Of a stretch of 33,976 nt of DNA, positions 23,838-30,327 are shown one piece after another. Numbering within the stretch: position 1 is the stretch's first letter; each line of letters opens with the position of its first letter. A program made the position numbers and the translations under genes. Under the pieces are notes generated by a model. It had not been told where the DNA came from. It saw only the letters and a list, made by a program, of their open reading frames with translations, and did not search any database. Location of the stretch: positions 1,192,522-1,226,497 of the forward strand of contig NZ_RDBN01000053.1 in assembly GCF_008042075.1 (NCBI RefSeq). The letters are read 5' to 3'. This stretch comes from Streptomyces sp. UW30. Lineage in GTDB: Bacteria; Actinomycetota; Actinomycetes; Streptomycetales; Streptomycetaceae.

Positions 23838-24500
23838 GTGTTCAGCGTGGAAGAGACGATCCCGGCCACCGAAGCCGCACAGATTCCGAAGCAGCGCGGC
23901 GAAACGCTGCTGGAGACCGCCGTTCGCTATGCCGAGGAGCGTCACTGGGACGTGTTCCCCGGGACCTGGTTGGAAGCCGTCGAGGGCGTGCAGTACTGCT
24001 CCTGTGGCGACGCCGCCTGCCCCGCGCCCGGCGCGCACCCCGCGCGCCCCGACTGGGCGACGCAGGCGACCGGAAGCGCGACCGTCGCCCGCCGGATGTG
24101 GCAGAAGCACCCCACGGCGTCGATCCTGCTGCCGACGGGGCGCACCTTCGACGCGATCTCCGTCCCGGAGACGGCCGGGTTCCTCGCGCTGGCCCGTATG
24201 GAGCGGATGGAGCTGTCGCTGGGGCCGGTGACGTTGACGCCGGATCGCCGGATGAACTTCCTTGTGCTGCCGGGTGCGTCGGTGAAGGTTCCCGAGCTGG
24301 TGCGCAAGCTGGGGTGGTCGGTCGGGTCGCTGGACCTGGTGGCGCTGGGTGAGGGCGCGTGGGTGGCCGGGCCGCCCACCCGGTTCGGGTCCCGTGGGGC
24401 CGTGCAGTGGGCCTGCCGGCCGACGCCGGCGAATCGGTGGCTGCCGGATGCGGAGGAGTTGATCTCGCCGCTCGCCTACGCGTGTGGGCGGGACCGGTAG
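23838..24500 (+). CDS. Bifunctional DNA primase/polymerase-like protein
   Basis: A 220-residue protein similar to the N-terminal primase-polymerase domain proteins found in most Streptomyces chromosomes. ETLLETAVRYAEERHWDVFPGTW opens the domain and the cysteine-bearing loop YCSCGDAACPAPGAHP follows. The hydrophobic-D-x-D metal motif expected of an active primase-polymerase is not evident: the equivalent strand reads TFDAISVPETAG. It is therefore likely to be a non-catalytic relative. GTG at 23838 is close to GGGAG; GTG at 23823 and 23847 are alternatives. Role unknown; it stands alone. Confidence 0.75.
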   Translation: MFSVEETIPATEAAQIPKQRGETLLETAVRYAEERHWDVFPGTWLEAVEGVQYCSCGDAACPAPGAHPARPDWATQATGSATVARRMWQKHPTASILLPTGRTFDAISVPETAGFLALARMERMELSLGPVTLTPDRRMNFLVLPGASVKVPELVRKLGWSVGSLDLVALGEGAWVAGPPTRFGSRGAVQWACRPTPANRWLPDAEELISPLAYACGRDR

Positions 24501-24530
24501 CGCCTTCTCGACTGCCTGGTTGCTGATCGA

Positions 24531-24579
24531 CGGCGTCTGCGGGTTGTGTGTGGTTGCTCGCGCAGTTCCCCGCGTCCCT
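24531..24579 (-). repeat. Streptomyces intergenic REP-like element, copy B
   Basis: The segment contains CGCGCAGTTCCCCGCG, a sequence seen between many Streptomyces genes. In reverse orientation it aligns with the elements at 6931-7005 and 26990-27026. It sits just upstream of the ABC transporter gene, overlapping the likely -35 region of its promoter. Confidence 0.65.
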
Positions 24580-24581
24580 CT

Positions 24582-24587
24582 TAGGTT
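24582..24587 (+). promoter_or_regulatory. -10 element of a likely leaderless ABC transporter mRNA
   Basis: TAGGTT at 24582-24587 lies six bases before the ATG at 24594 and there is no ribosome-binding site. This is the spacing of leaderless genes. A convincing -35 element is not visible. Confidence 0.4.
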
Positions 24588-24593
24588 GGCTCC

Positions 24594-25364
24594 ATGACGT
24601 CGGCCGTATGTGTACGTGGGCTCTGGAAGCGGTTCGGGCAGCAGGTTGCTGTCGCTGGGATCGATCTGGAGTTGCCCGCAGGGAAGTTCATCGGACTCGT
24701 GGGGCCCAACGGAGCCGGGAAGACCACCACCCTCTCCATGGTGACCGGGCTGCTGCGGCCCGATGCCGGGTCCGTCGAGGTCGTCGGGCACGACGTCTGG
24801 CGCGACCCCGTCGAGGTCAAGGCCAGGATCGGGGTGCTGCCCGAGGGGCTGCGGCTCTTCGAGCGGCTCTCCGGGCGGGAACTGCTCGCGTACACGGGGC
24901 GATTGCGCGGACTCCCCGGGGCCGAGGTCGACAAGCGGGCCACCCAGCTGCTCGACATACTCGATCTGGCGGGGGCCCAGCACAAGCTGGTCGTCGACTA
25001 CTCGACCGGCATGCGCAAGAAGATCGGGCTCGCGGCCGCGCTCCTGCACAATCCCGAAGTGCTGTTCCTGGACGAGCCGTTCGAGGGCGTAGATCCCGTC
25101 TCCGCGCAGACCATCCGCGGCGTCCTGGAGCGCTACACCGCCTCCGGCGCGACCGTCGTCTTCTCCTCCCACGTCATGGAGCTCGTCGAGTCGCTGTGCG
25201 ACTGGGTCGCCGTCATGGCCGCCGGGCGCATCCGGGCCCACGGCCCCCTCACCGAAGTGCGCGGCGAGGCCCCCTCGTTGCAGCAGGCGTTCCTCGAACT
25301 CGTCGGCGCGAACGGCCGCGACACCGCCTCCGACCTCGACTGGCTGGGCGGCGGGGCGCGATGA
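24594..25364 (+). CDS. ABC transporter ATP-binding protein
   Basis: A 256-residue ABC ATPase. The Walker A motif GPNGAGKT is at 37-44, the signature is STGMR at 137-141 (a form common in ABC-2 exporters), Walker B is LFLDE at 157-161, the D-loop follows in EGVDPVS, and the switch His is His193 (FSSHVMEL). It energises transport by the permease encoded immediately downstream, whose start overlaps this gene's stop (ATGA). The protein ends soon after the Walker/switch region with a short tail, as in ABC-2 type ATPases. The substrate cannot be inferred. Confidence 0.94.
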   Translation: MTSAVCVRGLWKRFGQQVAVAGIDLELPAGKFIGLVGPNGAGKTTTLSMVTGLLRPDAGSVEVVGHDVWRDPVEVKARIGVLPEGLRLFERLSGRELLAYTGRLRGLPGAEVDKRATQLLDILDLAGAQHKLVVDYSTGMRKKIGLAAALLHNPEVLFLDEPFEGVDPVSAQTIRGVLERYTASGATVVFSSHVMELVESLCDWVAVMAAGRIRAHGPLTEVRGEAPSLQQAFLELVGANGRDTASDLDWLGGGAR

Positions 25365-26953
25365 GCACCGACGTGACAGGGGTCTTCGTACAGCTGAAGC
25401 TGTCGCTGCTCAGGAACGGACTGCGGCAGTCCGCCGGCCGCCGGGCCGCCTACGTCGCCTCGGCCGTGCTGGTCCTCCTCTTCGCCGCGCTGCAACTCCT
25501 GGGCCTGATCACGCTGCGCGGCAACGCGCACGCCGACTCCGTGGTCGTCATCCTGGTCGCGGTCCTCACGCTCGGCTGGGCCGTGATGCCGCTGTTCTTC
25601 CCCGGCGGGGACGAGACCCTCGACCCGACGCGCCTGGTGATGCTGCCGCTGCGCCCCCGCCCCCTGGTCCGGGCACTGCTCGCGGCCTCCCTGGTCGGCA
25701 TCGGCCCCCTGTTCACGCTGTGCCTGTTCACCGGTTCGGTGATCGCGCTCGCGCACGGCGGTGCGGCCTACGTCGTCGGCGTCATCGCGGTCGTGCTGGC
25801 CCTGTTGGTGTGCGTGGCGCTCGCGCGGGCGGTCGCCGTCGCCAACATCCGGCTGCTGACCAGCCGCAAGGGCCGCGACCTCGCGGTGCTGAGCGGGTTG
25901 GTCATCGCGATCGGCGCGCAGGTCGTGAACTTCGGTGCGCAGAGGCTCGGTTCCTCGGGCCTCGCCCAGCTCGATCCGGCAGGGGACGTGCTGCGCTGGG
26001 TGCCACCGGCGTCCGCGATCGGGGCGGTGAAGTCGGTCAGCGACGGGGCGTACGGGATCGCGCTGCTCCAACTCGCGCTGAGCGCGGGCGCGTTGCTGGG
26101 CGTGATCGTCGTCTGGTCCCGTCATCTGACCCGGCTGATGACCTCCCCGGACGGCTCCACGCTTCAGGCGGCCACCGAGTCGGCCGTACGGGAACGCACC
26201 CCGACCGGCCTCGCCCGCCTCCTGCCGGCCGGCCGCACCGGCACCGTCATGGAGCGCACTCTGCGCTACGTCTGGCGTGACCCGAAGACCAAGGCGGCCT
26301 GGGTGACCTCGCTCGCCATCGGCCTGATCGTGCCGCTGTTCAACGCGTTGCAGGGCACCGGCTCGATCTACTTCGCGTGCTTCGCCGCCGGGATGCTCGG
26401 CATCCAGATGTACAACCAGTTCGGGCAGGACACGTCCGCGTTCTGGATGGTCGCCATGACGATCTCGTCCCCCCGGGACGCCTACGTCGAGCTGCGCGGC
26501 CGGGCTCTGGCGCTGCTGCTGATCACCCTGCCGTACGCCGCCCTGGTCACCGTCCTGACGACGGCGCTGCTCGGTGCCTGGCACAAGCTGCCCGAGGTGC
26601 TGGGTCTGTCGCTCGCCCTCCTCGGCGCGATGCTGGCGACCGGCGCCTGGTCGTCGGCCCGCTTCCCGTACTCCATCCCGCAGGAGGGCTACAAGAACGT
26701 CGCCCCCGGTCAGTCGGGCCTGGCCTGGATCTCGATCTTCGGCGGCATGATCGCCGCCGCCCTGCTGTGCGCCCCCGTCATCGCGCTGACGATCTGGCTG
26801 AACGTCAGCGAGGGCGGGGACGCCTGGACGTGGCTGCTACTGCCGGGCGGAGCGGCGTACGGGGCCGCGGTCACCCTGCTGGGCCTCCGGCTGGCGGCGC
26901 CGAGCACGGCGGCCCGCCTTCCGGAGATCCTCATGGCGGTGAGCAAGGGATGA
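25361..26953 (+). CDS. ABC transporter permease
   Basis: A 530-residue membrane protein with about ten to twelve hydrophobic segments in two halves separated by a hydrophilic stretch near residues 260-300 (SPDGSTLQAATESAVRERTP). Early sequence reads VQLKLSLLRNGLRQSAGRRA, typical of large actinobacterial exporter permeases. The ATG overlaps the stop of the ATPase gene by 4 bp, so the pair is translationally coupled. It is longer than usual ABC-2 permeases and probably contains two fused halves. No substrate clue is visible. Confidence 0.9.
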   Translation: MSTDVTGVFVQLKLSLLRNGLRQSAGRRAAYVASAVLVLLFAALQLLGLITLRGNAHADSVVVILVAVLTLGWAVMPLFFPGGDETLDPTRLVMLPLRPRPLVRALLAASLVGIGPLFTLCLFTGSVIALAHGGAAYVVGVIAVVLALLVCVALARAVAVANIRLLTSRKGRDLAVLSGLVIAIGAQVVNFGAQRLGSSGLAQLDPAGDVLRWVPPASAIGAVKSVSDGAYGIALLQLALSAGALLGVIVVWSRHLTRLMTSPDGSTLQAATESAVRERTPTGLARLLPAGRTGTVMERTLRYVWRDPKTKAAWVTSLAIGLIVPLFNALQGTGSIYFACFAAGMLGIQMYNQFGQDTSAFWMVAMTISSPRDAYVELRGRALALLLITLPYAALVTVLTTALLGAWHKLPEVLGLSLALLGAMLATGAWSSARFPYSIPQEGYKNVAPGQSGLAWISIFGGMIAAALLCAPVIALTIWLNVSEGGDAWTWLLLPGGAAYGAAVTLLGLRLAAPSTAARLPEILMAVSKG

Positions 26954-26989
26954 CGGGCCCCTCGTGCGGCGGGCGGCCGTGTATCTCCC

Positions 26990-27026
26990 TGCGGGGCGCG
27001 GCCCCGCACAACCCGCGGCCGCCGAC
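26990..27026 (+). repeat. Streptomyces intergenic REP-like element, copy C
   Basis: GGGGCGCGGCCCCGC followed by ACAACCCGCGGCCGCC matches the pattern of the elements at 6931-7005 and 24531-24579. It lies between the convergent permease and hydrolase genes, contains the palindrome GCGGGGCGCGGCCCCGC, and may act as their terminator. Confidence 0.6.
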
Positions 27027-27061
27027 TCAGATCCACCCGGCAGACGAGCGGGCGCCCGGCG

Positions 27062-27931
27062 TCATCCCGTCCGCACCCCGTCCAGGAACGGCTCGATAGC
27101 GGCGCGCCAGCCCTCCGGCTGGTCGTAGTGCACCAGATGCCCGGCGTCGGCCACCTCCGCGTACTCCCCGCGCGGAAGCACCCGCACCATCTCCTGAGCC
27201 TCGGCACGCCCCAGCTCCCCGTCCAGCCCGCGCACGACCAGCGCGGGACACTGAACCTGCGCGAGTTCCTCCCAGTGCGCGTCGAACACCCACGTCTCCC
27301 GGGACCGCAGCATCTGGTCGGGCTCGAAGACCGGCCGCCACCCGTCCTCGCACTCGTGCATCACCTCGGCGTAGAACTCGCCGCGCGCGCGATTGGGGCG
27401 CTCGACCCATGGGTCGTCCTCCCCGAACCACTTGCGTACGTCGGCGAGCGTGGCGAAGGGCACCGGCCACGCCTTGAACCAGTCCGACCACTCCCGCTGC
27501 GAGGCCGCGCCCAGCGCCGACGCCCGCATGTCGCAAATGATCACGCCGTGCACCAGATCGGGTCGCTTGGCGGCCAGCTGCCAGGCGGTCAGCGCGCCCA
27601 TGGCGTGACCGACGAGGACGGCCGGGGCGAGGCCGAGCTGTTCGAGGGCGGCCTCCGCGTCGTCGACGTAGGCCTCGCGGGTGAAGGCGGCCTGCTCGGG
27701 CTTCTCGCTGCGGCCGTGGCCACGCTGGTCCAGGGCGACAGCGCGGTGCCGCTCGGAGAGCCAGCGGGCGGTGGAGGCCCAGTGCGAGGCGCGGCCCATC
27801 AGGCCGTGCAGTAACAGGACGCCGAGCGTGCCGTCGTGTTCAGTGGCAGCGTCGGTCTTGGGAGGGTCGCCGAACTCCCAGGCCGCGAGACGTACGCCCC
27901 CGGTCCCGGTCACGTCGATGCGTCGCGCCAT
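27062..27931 (-). CDS. Alpha/beta hydrolase-fold protein lacking the nucleophile Ser
   Basis: A 289-residue protein with a complete alpha/beta hydrolase layout: the oxyanion-loop motif LLLHGLMG (39-46), DQRGHGRS, a cap region rich in Trp (REWSDWFKAWPVPFATL), and a C-terminal His in DAGHLVHYDQP. The nucleophile elbow, usually G-x-S-x-G, reads GHAMG (108-112). Ala110 is encoded by GCC at 27602-27604, one base from the Ser codon TCC. Unless it uses a different chemistry, it should be inactive as a hydrolase. The ATG at 27931 follows AGGGGGGTGCC. A LexA-like box lies about 240 bp upstream. Confidence 0.88.
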   Translation of the reverse strand: MARRIDVTGTGGVRLAAWEFGDPPKTDAATEHDGTLGVLLLHGLMGRASHWASTARWLSERHRAVALDQRGHGRSEKPEQAAFTREAYVDDAEAALEQLGLAPAVLVGHAMGALTAWQLAAKRPDLVHGVIICDMRASALGAASQREWSDWFKAWPVPFATLADVRKWFGEDDPWVERPNRARGEFYAEVMHECEDGWRPVFEPDQMLRSRETWVFDAHWEELAQVQCPALVVRGLDGELGRAEAQEMVRVLPRGEYAEVADAGHLVHYDQPEGWRAAIEPFLDGVRTG

Positions 27932-28167
27932 TGGTCTGGCACCCCCCTAGCTCCGCTCGGACCGCTCGAGTCGGCCGGTCCTGTCATCAGCGTCCTGCTT
28001 GCCGCGCCTGCCGTATCCGCCGTCGCCCACGCGAGCACCGCGCGCCATCTGCGCCGCACGCGTCGTCGATGCCCTCGCCCGCGATGTGCATGTCCTGTGT
28101 GTCTGACGTGATCTTATGCGCACACTCCTGAAGCGCACGTTCCGCGTGACCCGTCACCCCAAGACTA

Positions 28168-28183
28168 TCGAACCCCTATTCGA
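28168..28183. promoter_or_regulatory. LexA/SOS-box-like palindrome
   Basis: TCGAAC-CCCT-ATTCGA matches the actinobacterial LexA consensus TCGAAC-N4-GTTCGA at 11 of 12 fixed positions. It lies in the non-coding region, 237 bp upstream of the minus-strand hydrolase start and about 60 bp before the structured segment on the plus strand. Either could be its target. Confidence 0.5.
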
Positions 28184-28241
28184 AAAATCGGGCCGTGCGG
28201 GCAACACCCCTCATTCGAGTGACCCCCTTCCAGGATTGATC

Positions 28242-28377
28242 GCCACCGTCGAGGGGAGACCTTCACCGGGAGGCGGACCGATCGGGGAACCCGGTCCGAA
28301 GGGGATGACCCTGGGAGCTCGGGGCTCCGGGTCAGCACAGGGGAGGACAGGCCCCGGCGCCGCACGGCGCCGGGGCC
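28242..28377 (+). ncRNA. Candidate structured small RNA or leader
   Basis: Three hairpins follow one another. GGACCG (28276-28281) pairs with CGGTCC near 28294-28299. TGACCC (28308-28313), two unpaired bases, GGAGC with GCTCC and then GGGTCA form a second. The third is a perfect 12-bp stem with a 4-base loop (28350-28377). Such density of stems without a coding frame suggests an RNA gene ending in an intrinsic terminator. Strand is uncertain because stems are symmetric; plus is favoured because the terminator-like stem is at the right end. It matches no riboswitch family I can name. Confidence 0.4.
28350..28377. terminator. Perfect 12-bp terminator-type hairpin
   Basis: GGCCCCGGCGCC at 28350-28361 pairs exactly with GGCGCCGGGGCC at 28366-28377 around the loop GCAC. 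It could end a plus-strand RNA or, 240 bp after its stop, minus-strand transcription from dmdR1. Confidence 0.75.
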
Positions 28378-28556
28378 CTCTCCACGTTTCCGGCACATCC
28401 TCGCGCCCCCCTCCCCGGCCGGACGCATCACTGTCGGTCACGACCAAGAGCCCTCAGGTCATATGCCTCACGCGACAGCCTCGCACGCGAATCCGCCGGG
28501 CGCTGTGATTCCGCGCACTGAATCTTGGAATGCAAAAGATCGACGGGTCGCCACAA

Positions 28557-28588
28557 CTCCCGCTCCCTTACCGGGAATTACACGGGAG
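28557..28588. terminator. Nested hairpin after dmdR1
   Basis: CTCCCG (28557-28562) pairs with CGGGAG (28583-28588) and encloses TCCC-TTACC-GGGA. It begins about 30 bp past the dmdR1 stop codon on the minus strand, the usual place for a terminator. Confidence 0.55.
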
Positions 28589-28617
28589 AGAAACTCGGGA
28601 TGGACAGCCGGCTCGGC

Positions 28618-29310
28618 TCAGCGCTTGGCGACGAACACATGCGAGGCGACATCCGCCTCCAGCTCGGCCGCCTCACCACCGCTGCCCACCAGCACACCAC
28701 CCGCGGACTCGGTCACGCTCACCACCGAGCCGGGCTGCACGCCCGCACGGCGCAGCGTGTACATCAGCTGGGCGTCGGTCTGGATCGGCTCACCGATCCG
28801 GCGCACGACGACCGTCTTGCCCTCGACACCCGGGTCGAGGTCCGCCAGCGAGACCATGCCCTCGTCCAGGAAGGGATCGGCGCCGTCCTTCTCGCCGAGC
28901 TCCTCCAGGCCGGGGATCGGGTTGCCGTACGGCGACTCGGTCGGGTGGCGCAGCAGCTCCAGGACCCGCCGCTCCACGGCCTCGCTCATCACGTGCTCCC
29001 AGCGACACGCCTCGGCGTGCACCTGCTCCCACTCCAGCCCGATCACGTCGACGAGCAGGCATTCGGCGAGGCGGTGCTTGCGCATGACGCGGGTGGCCAG
29101 CCGCCGCCCCTCGTCCGTGAGCTCCAGATGACGGTCGGACGCCACGGACACCAGCCCGTCACGCTCCATCCGCGCCACCGTCTGGCTCACGGTCGGTCCG
29201 CTCTGGTCCAGCCGCTCGGCGATCCGGGCGCGCATGGGGACCACACCTTCCTCCTCCAGCTCGAGGATGGTGCGGAGATACATCTCCGTGGTGTCGATCA
29301 GTCCGGACAT
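28618..29310 (-). CDS. dmdR1: DtxR-family iron-dependent repressor DmdR1
   Basis: A 230-residue metal-dependent repressor of iron uptake and siderophore genes. The winged-helix DNA-binding domain covers 1-70 (VVPMRARIAERLDQSGPTVS). Metal ligands known in DtxR are all present at the same numbers: Met10, His79, Glu83, His98, Cys102, Glu105 and His106 (ACRWEH). The C-terminal SH3-like domain spans about 150-230. With Fe(II) the protein dimerises and binds palindromic iron boxes. Length equals that of S. coelicolor DmdR1, and the gene neighbours agree. The ATG at 29310 follows GAGGGGC. A long antisense frame overlaps it. Confidence 0.93.
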   Translation of the reverse strand: MSGLIDTTEMYLRTILELEEEGVVPMRARIAERLDQSGPTVSQTVARMERDGLVSVASDRHLELTDEGRRLATRVMRKHRLAECLLVDVIGLEWEQVHAEACRWEHVMSEAVERRVLELLRHPTESPYGNPIPGLEELGEKDGADPFLDEGMVSLADLDPGVEGKTVVVRRIGEPIQTDAQLMYTLRRAGVQPGSVVSVTESAGGVLVGSGGEAAELEADVASHVFVAKR

Positions 29311-29320
29311 ACGTGCCCCT

Positions 29321-29344
29321 CGATTAGCTCTGCGATTAGCTCAG
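29321..29344. repeat. 12-bp direct repeat before dmdR1
   Basis: CGATTAGCTCTG (29321-29332) is followed at once by CGATTAGCTCAG (29333-29344). It lies 11-34 bp upstream of the dmdR1 start. It does not match the iron-box palindrome, but its place suggests a binding site for a regulator of dmdR1. Confidence 0.6.
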
Positions 29345-29489
29345 CCGGAAGCGAGACAGCTCCACGGCGCGTGCGCTGGCCCTGCAGTCAATTCTGCCGG
29401 ATACCACTGACAACCGTGCCGAGCCGTTGAAACCAAGGGGTTGTCCGGCACGGCGACCCCGCACAGGCGTCAAAGGCATACACACCGTA

Positions 29490-29515
29490 TTGACACCGCA
29501 CTGGTCCAGACCGCA
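29490..29515 (+). promoter_or_regulatory. Promoter -35 with DasR-like (dre) site before the SIS gene
   Basis: TTGACA is at 29490-29495. Just after it, ACTGGTCCAGACCGCA at 29500-29515 matches the DasR-responsive element consensus ACTGGTCTAGACCAGT with the palindromic core TGGTCCAGACC. The site falls in the promoter spacer, so DasR-type binding would repress. DasR is the GntR-type repressor that responds to glucosamine 6-phosphate. A role at an aminosugar SIS gene makes sense. Confidence 0.62.
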
Positions 29516-29561
29516 CGGTGATCCGCAACACACCCGCACCCGCCACCCCGGAGGGCCCCGC

Positions 29562-30317
29562 ATGAGCGACAGCACGCCGGCCGACACGTTCTTCGACGCC
29601 GCGATCGGCCTGCTCCAGCGGGTCCGTGCCGAAGAGACCGGGAACATCGAGGCAGCCGGCACCCTGCTCGCCGACACGGTCGCCGCCGACGGCCGGCTCT
29701 TCGCCTTCGGCGCCGGTCACTCCTCGCTGGCCGCCCAGGACATCGTCTACCGCGCGGGCGGCCTCGCCCTGATGAACCTGCTCGTGGTCCCCGGTGTCGT
29801 GGGCGTCGACGTCATGCCCGCCACCCTCGGCTCCGCCCTCGAACGCGTCGACGGTCTCGCGAGCGCGGTCCTGGACAGCTCACCCCTGCGCGCCGGCGAC
29901 GCCCTGGTGATCATCTCCCTCTCCGGCCGCAACGCCCTCCCCGTCGAGATGGCCATGAAAGCCCGCTCCCTCGGCGTCAGGGTCATCGGCGTGACATCGG
30001 TGGCGTACGCCTCGCAGACGCAGTCCCGCCATGTCTCCGGCAGCTACCTCAAGGACCACTGCGACATCGTCCTCGACTCGAAGATCGCGATCGGCGACGC
30101 GGAACTCACCCTCGACACGATCCCGGCCCCCTTCGCGCCGGCGTCCACGGTCGTGACCACGGCCCTCCTGCAGGCCGTCATGGCCACAGCGGCCGCCTCC
30201 CTGGCCGCCCGCGGCATCGAGCCCCCGCTCCTGCGCTCGGGCAACGTCGACGGCGGCCTCGACTGGAACGGCAGGGTGTTCGAGCAGTACAGCGACCGGA
30301 TCTTCTACCGGCACTAG
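29562..30317 (+). CDS. SIS-domain phosphosugar-binding protein
   Basis: A 251-residue single SIS-domain protein (UPF0309-like). The phosphosugar-binding pattern is visible as FAFGAGHSSLAAQDIVYRAGG (first loop, positions near 47-67) and ALVIISLSGRNALPVEMAMKA (second loop with Ser-Gly-Arg). SIS proteins isomerise, deaminate or sense phosphosugars, often aminosugar phosphates. The C-terminal part (LLRSGNVDGGLDWNGRVFEQY) is conserved in this subfamily, which lacks an established reaction. ATG at 29562 follows GGAGGG. The dre-like site upstream points to N-acetylglucosamine metabolism. Confidence 0.88.
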   Translation: MSDSTPADTFFDAAIGLLQRVRAEETGNIEAAGTLLADTVAADGRLFAFGAGHSSLAAQDIVYRAGGLALMNLLVVPGVVGVDVMPATLGSALERVDGLASAVLDSSPLRAGDALVIISLSGRNALPVEMAMKARSLGVRVIGVTSVAYASQTQSRHVSGSYLKDHCDIVLDSKIAIGDAELTLDTIPAPFAPASTVVTTALLQAVMATAAASLAARGIEPPLLRSGNVDGGLDWNGRVFEQYSDRIFYRH

Positions 30318-30327
30318 GCCCGCGTCC

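Larger units (their letters stand above)
27932..28617. other. Long non-coding region between the hydrolase and dmdR1
   Basis: In this 686-bp gap, 27932-28138 could be the hydrolase leader; an Arg-rich 63-codon minus-strand frame there has no family resemblance and I do not call it. A LexA-like box is at 28168-28183. A highly structured segment ends in a perfect 12-bp hairpin (28242-28377). Downstream of dmdR1 there is a nested hairpin at 28557-28588. No convincing protein gene is present on either strand. Confidence 0.6.

Noticed and set aside
27947..28138. 63-codon Arg-rich frame upstream of the hydrolase gene
   Set aside because: No ribosome-binding site or recognisable family. It is more likely the hydrolase leader.
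28176..28377. Possible cyclic-di-AMP or cobalamin riboswitch
   Set aside because: A GGGGAACCC-like stretch recalls the ydaO motif, but the other conserved segments are absent and no downstream plus-strand gene exists.
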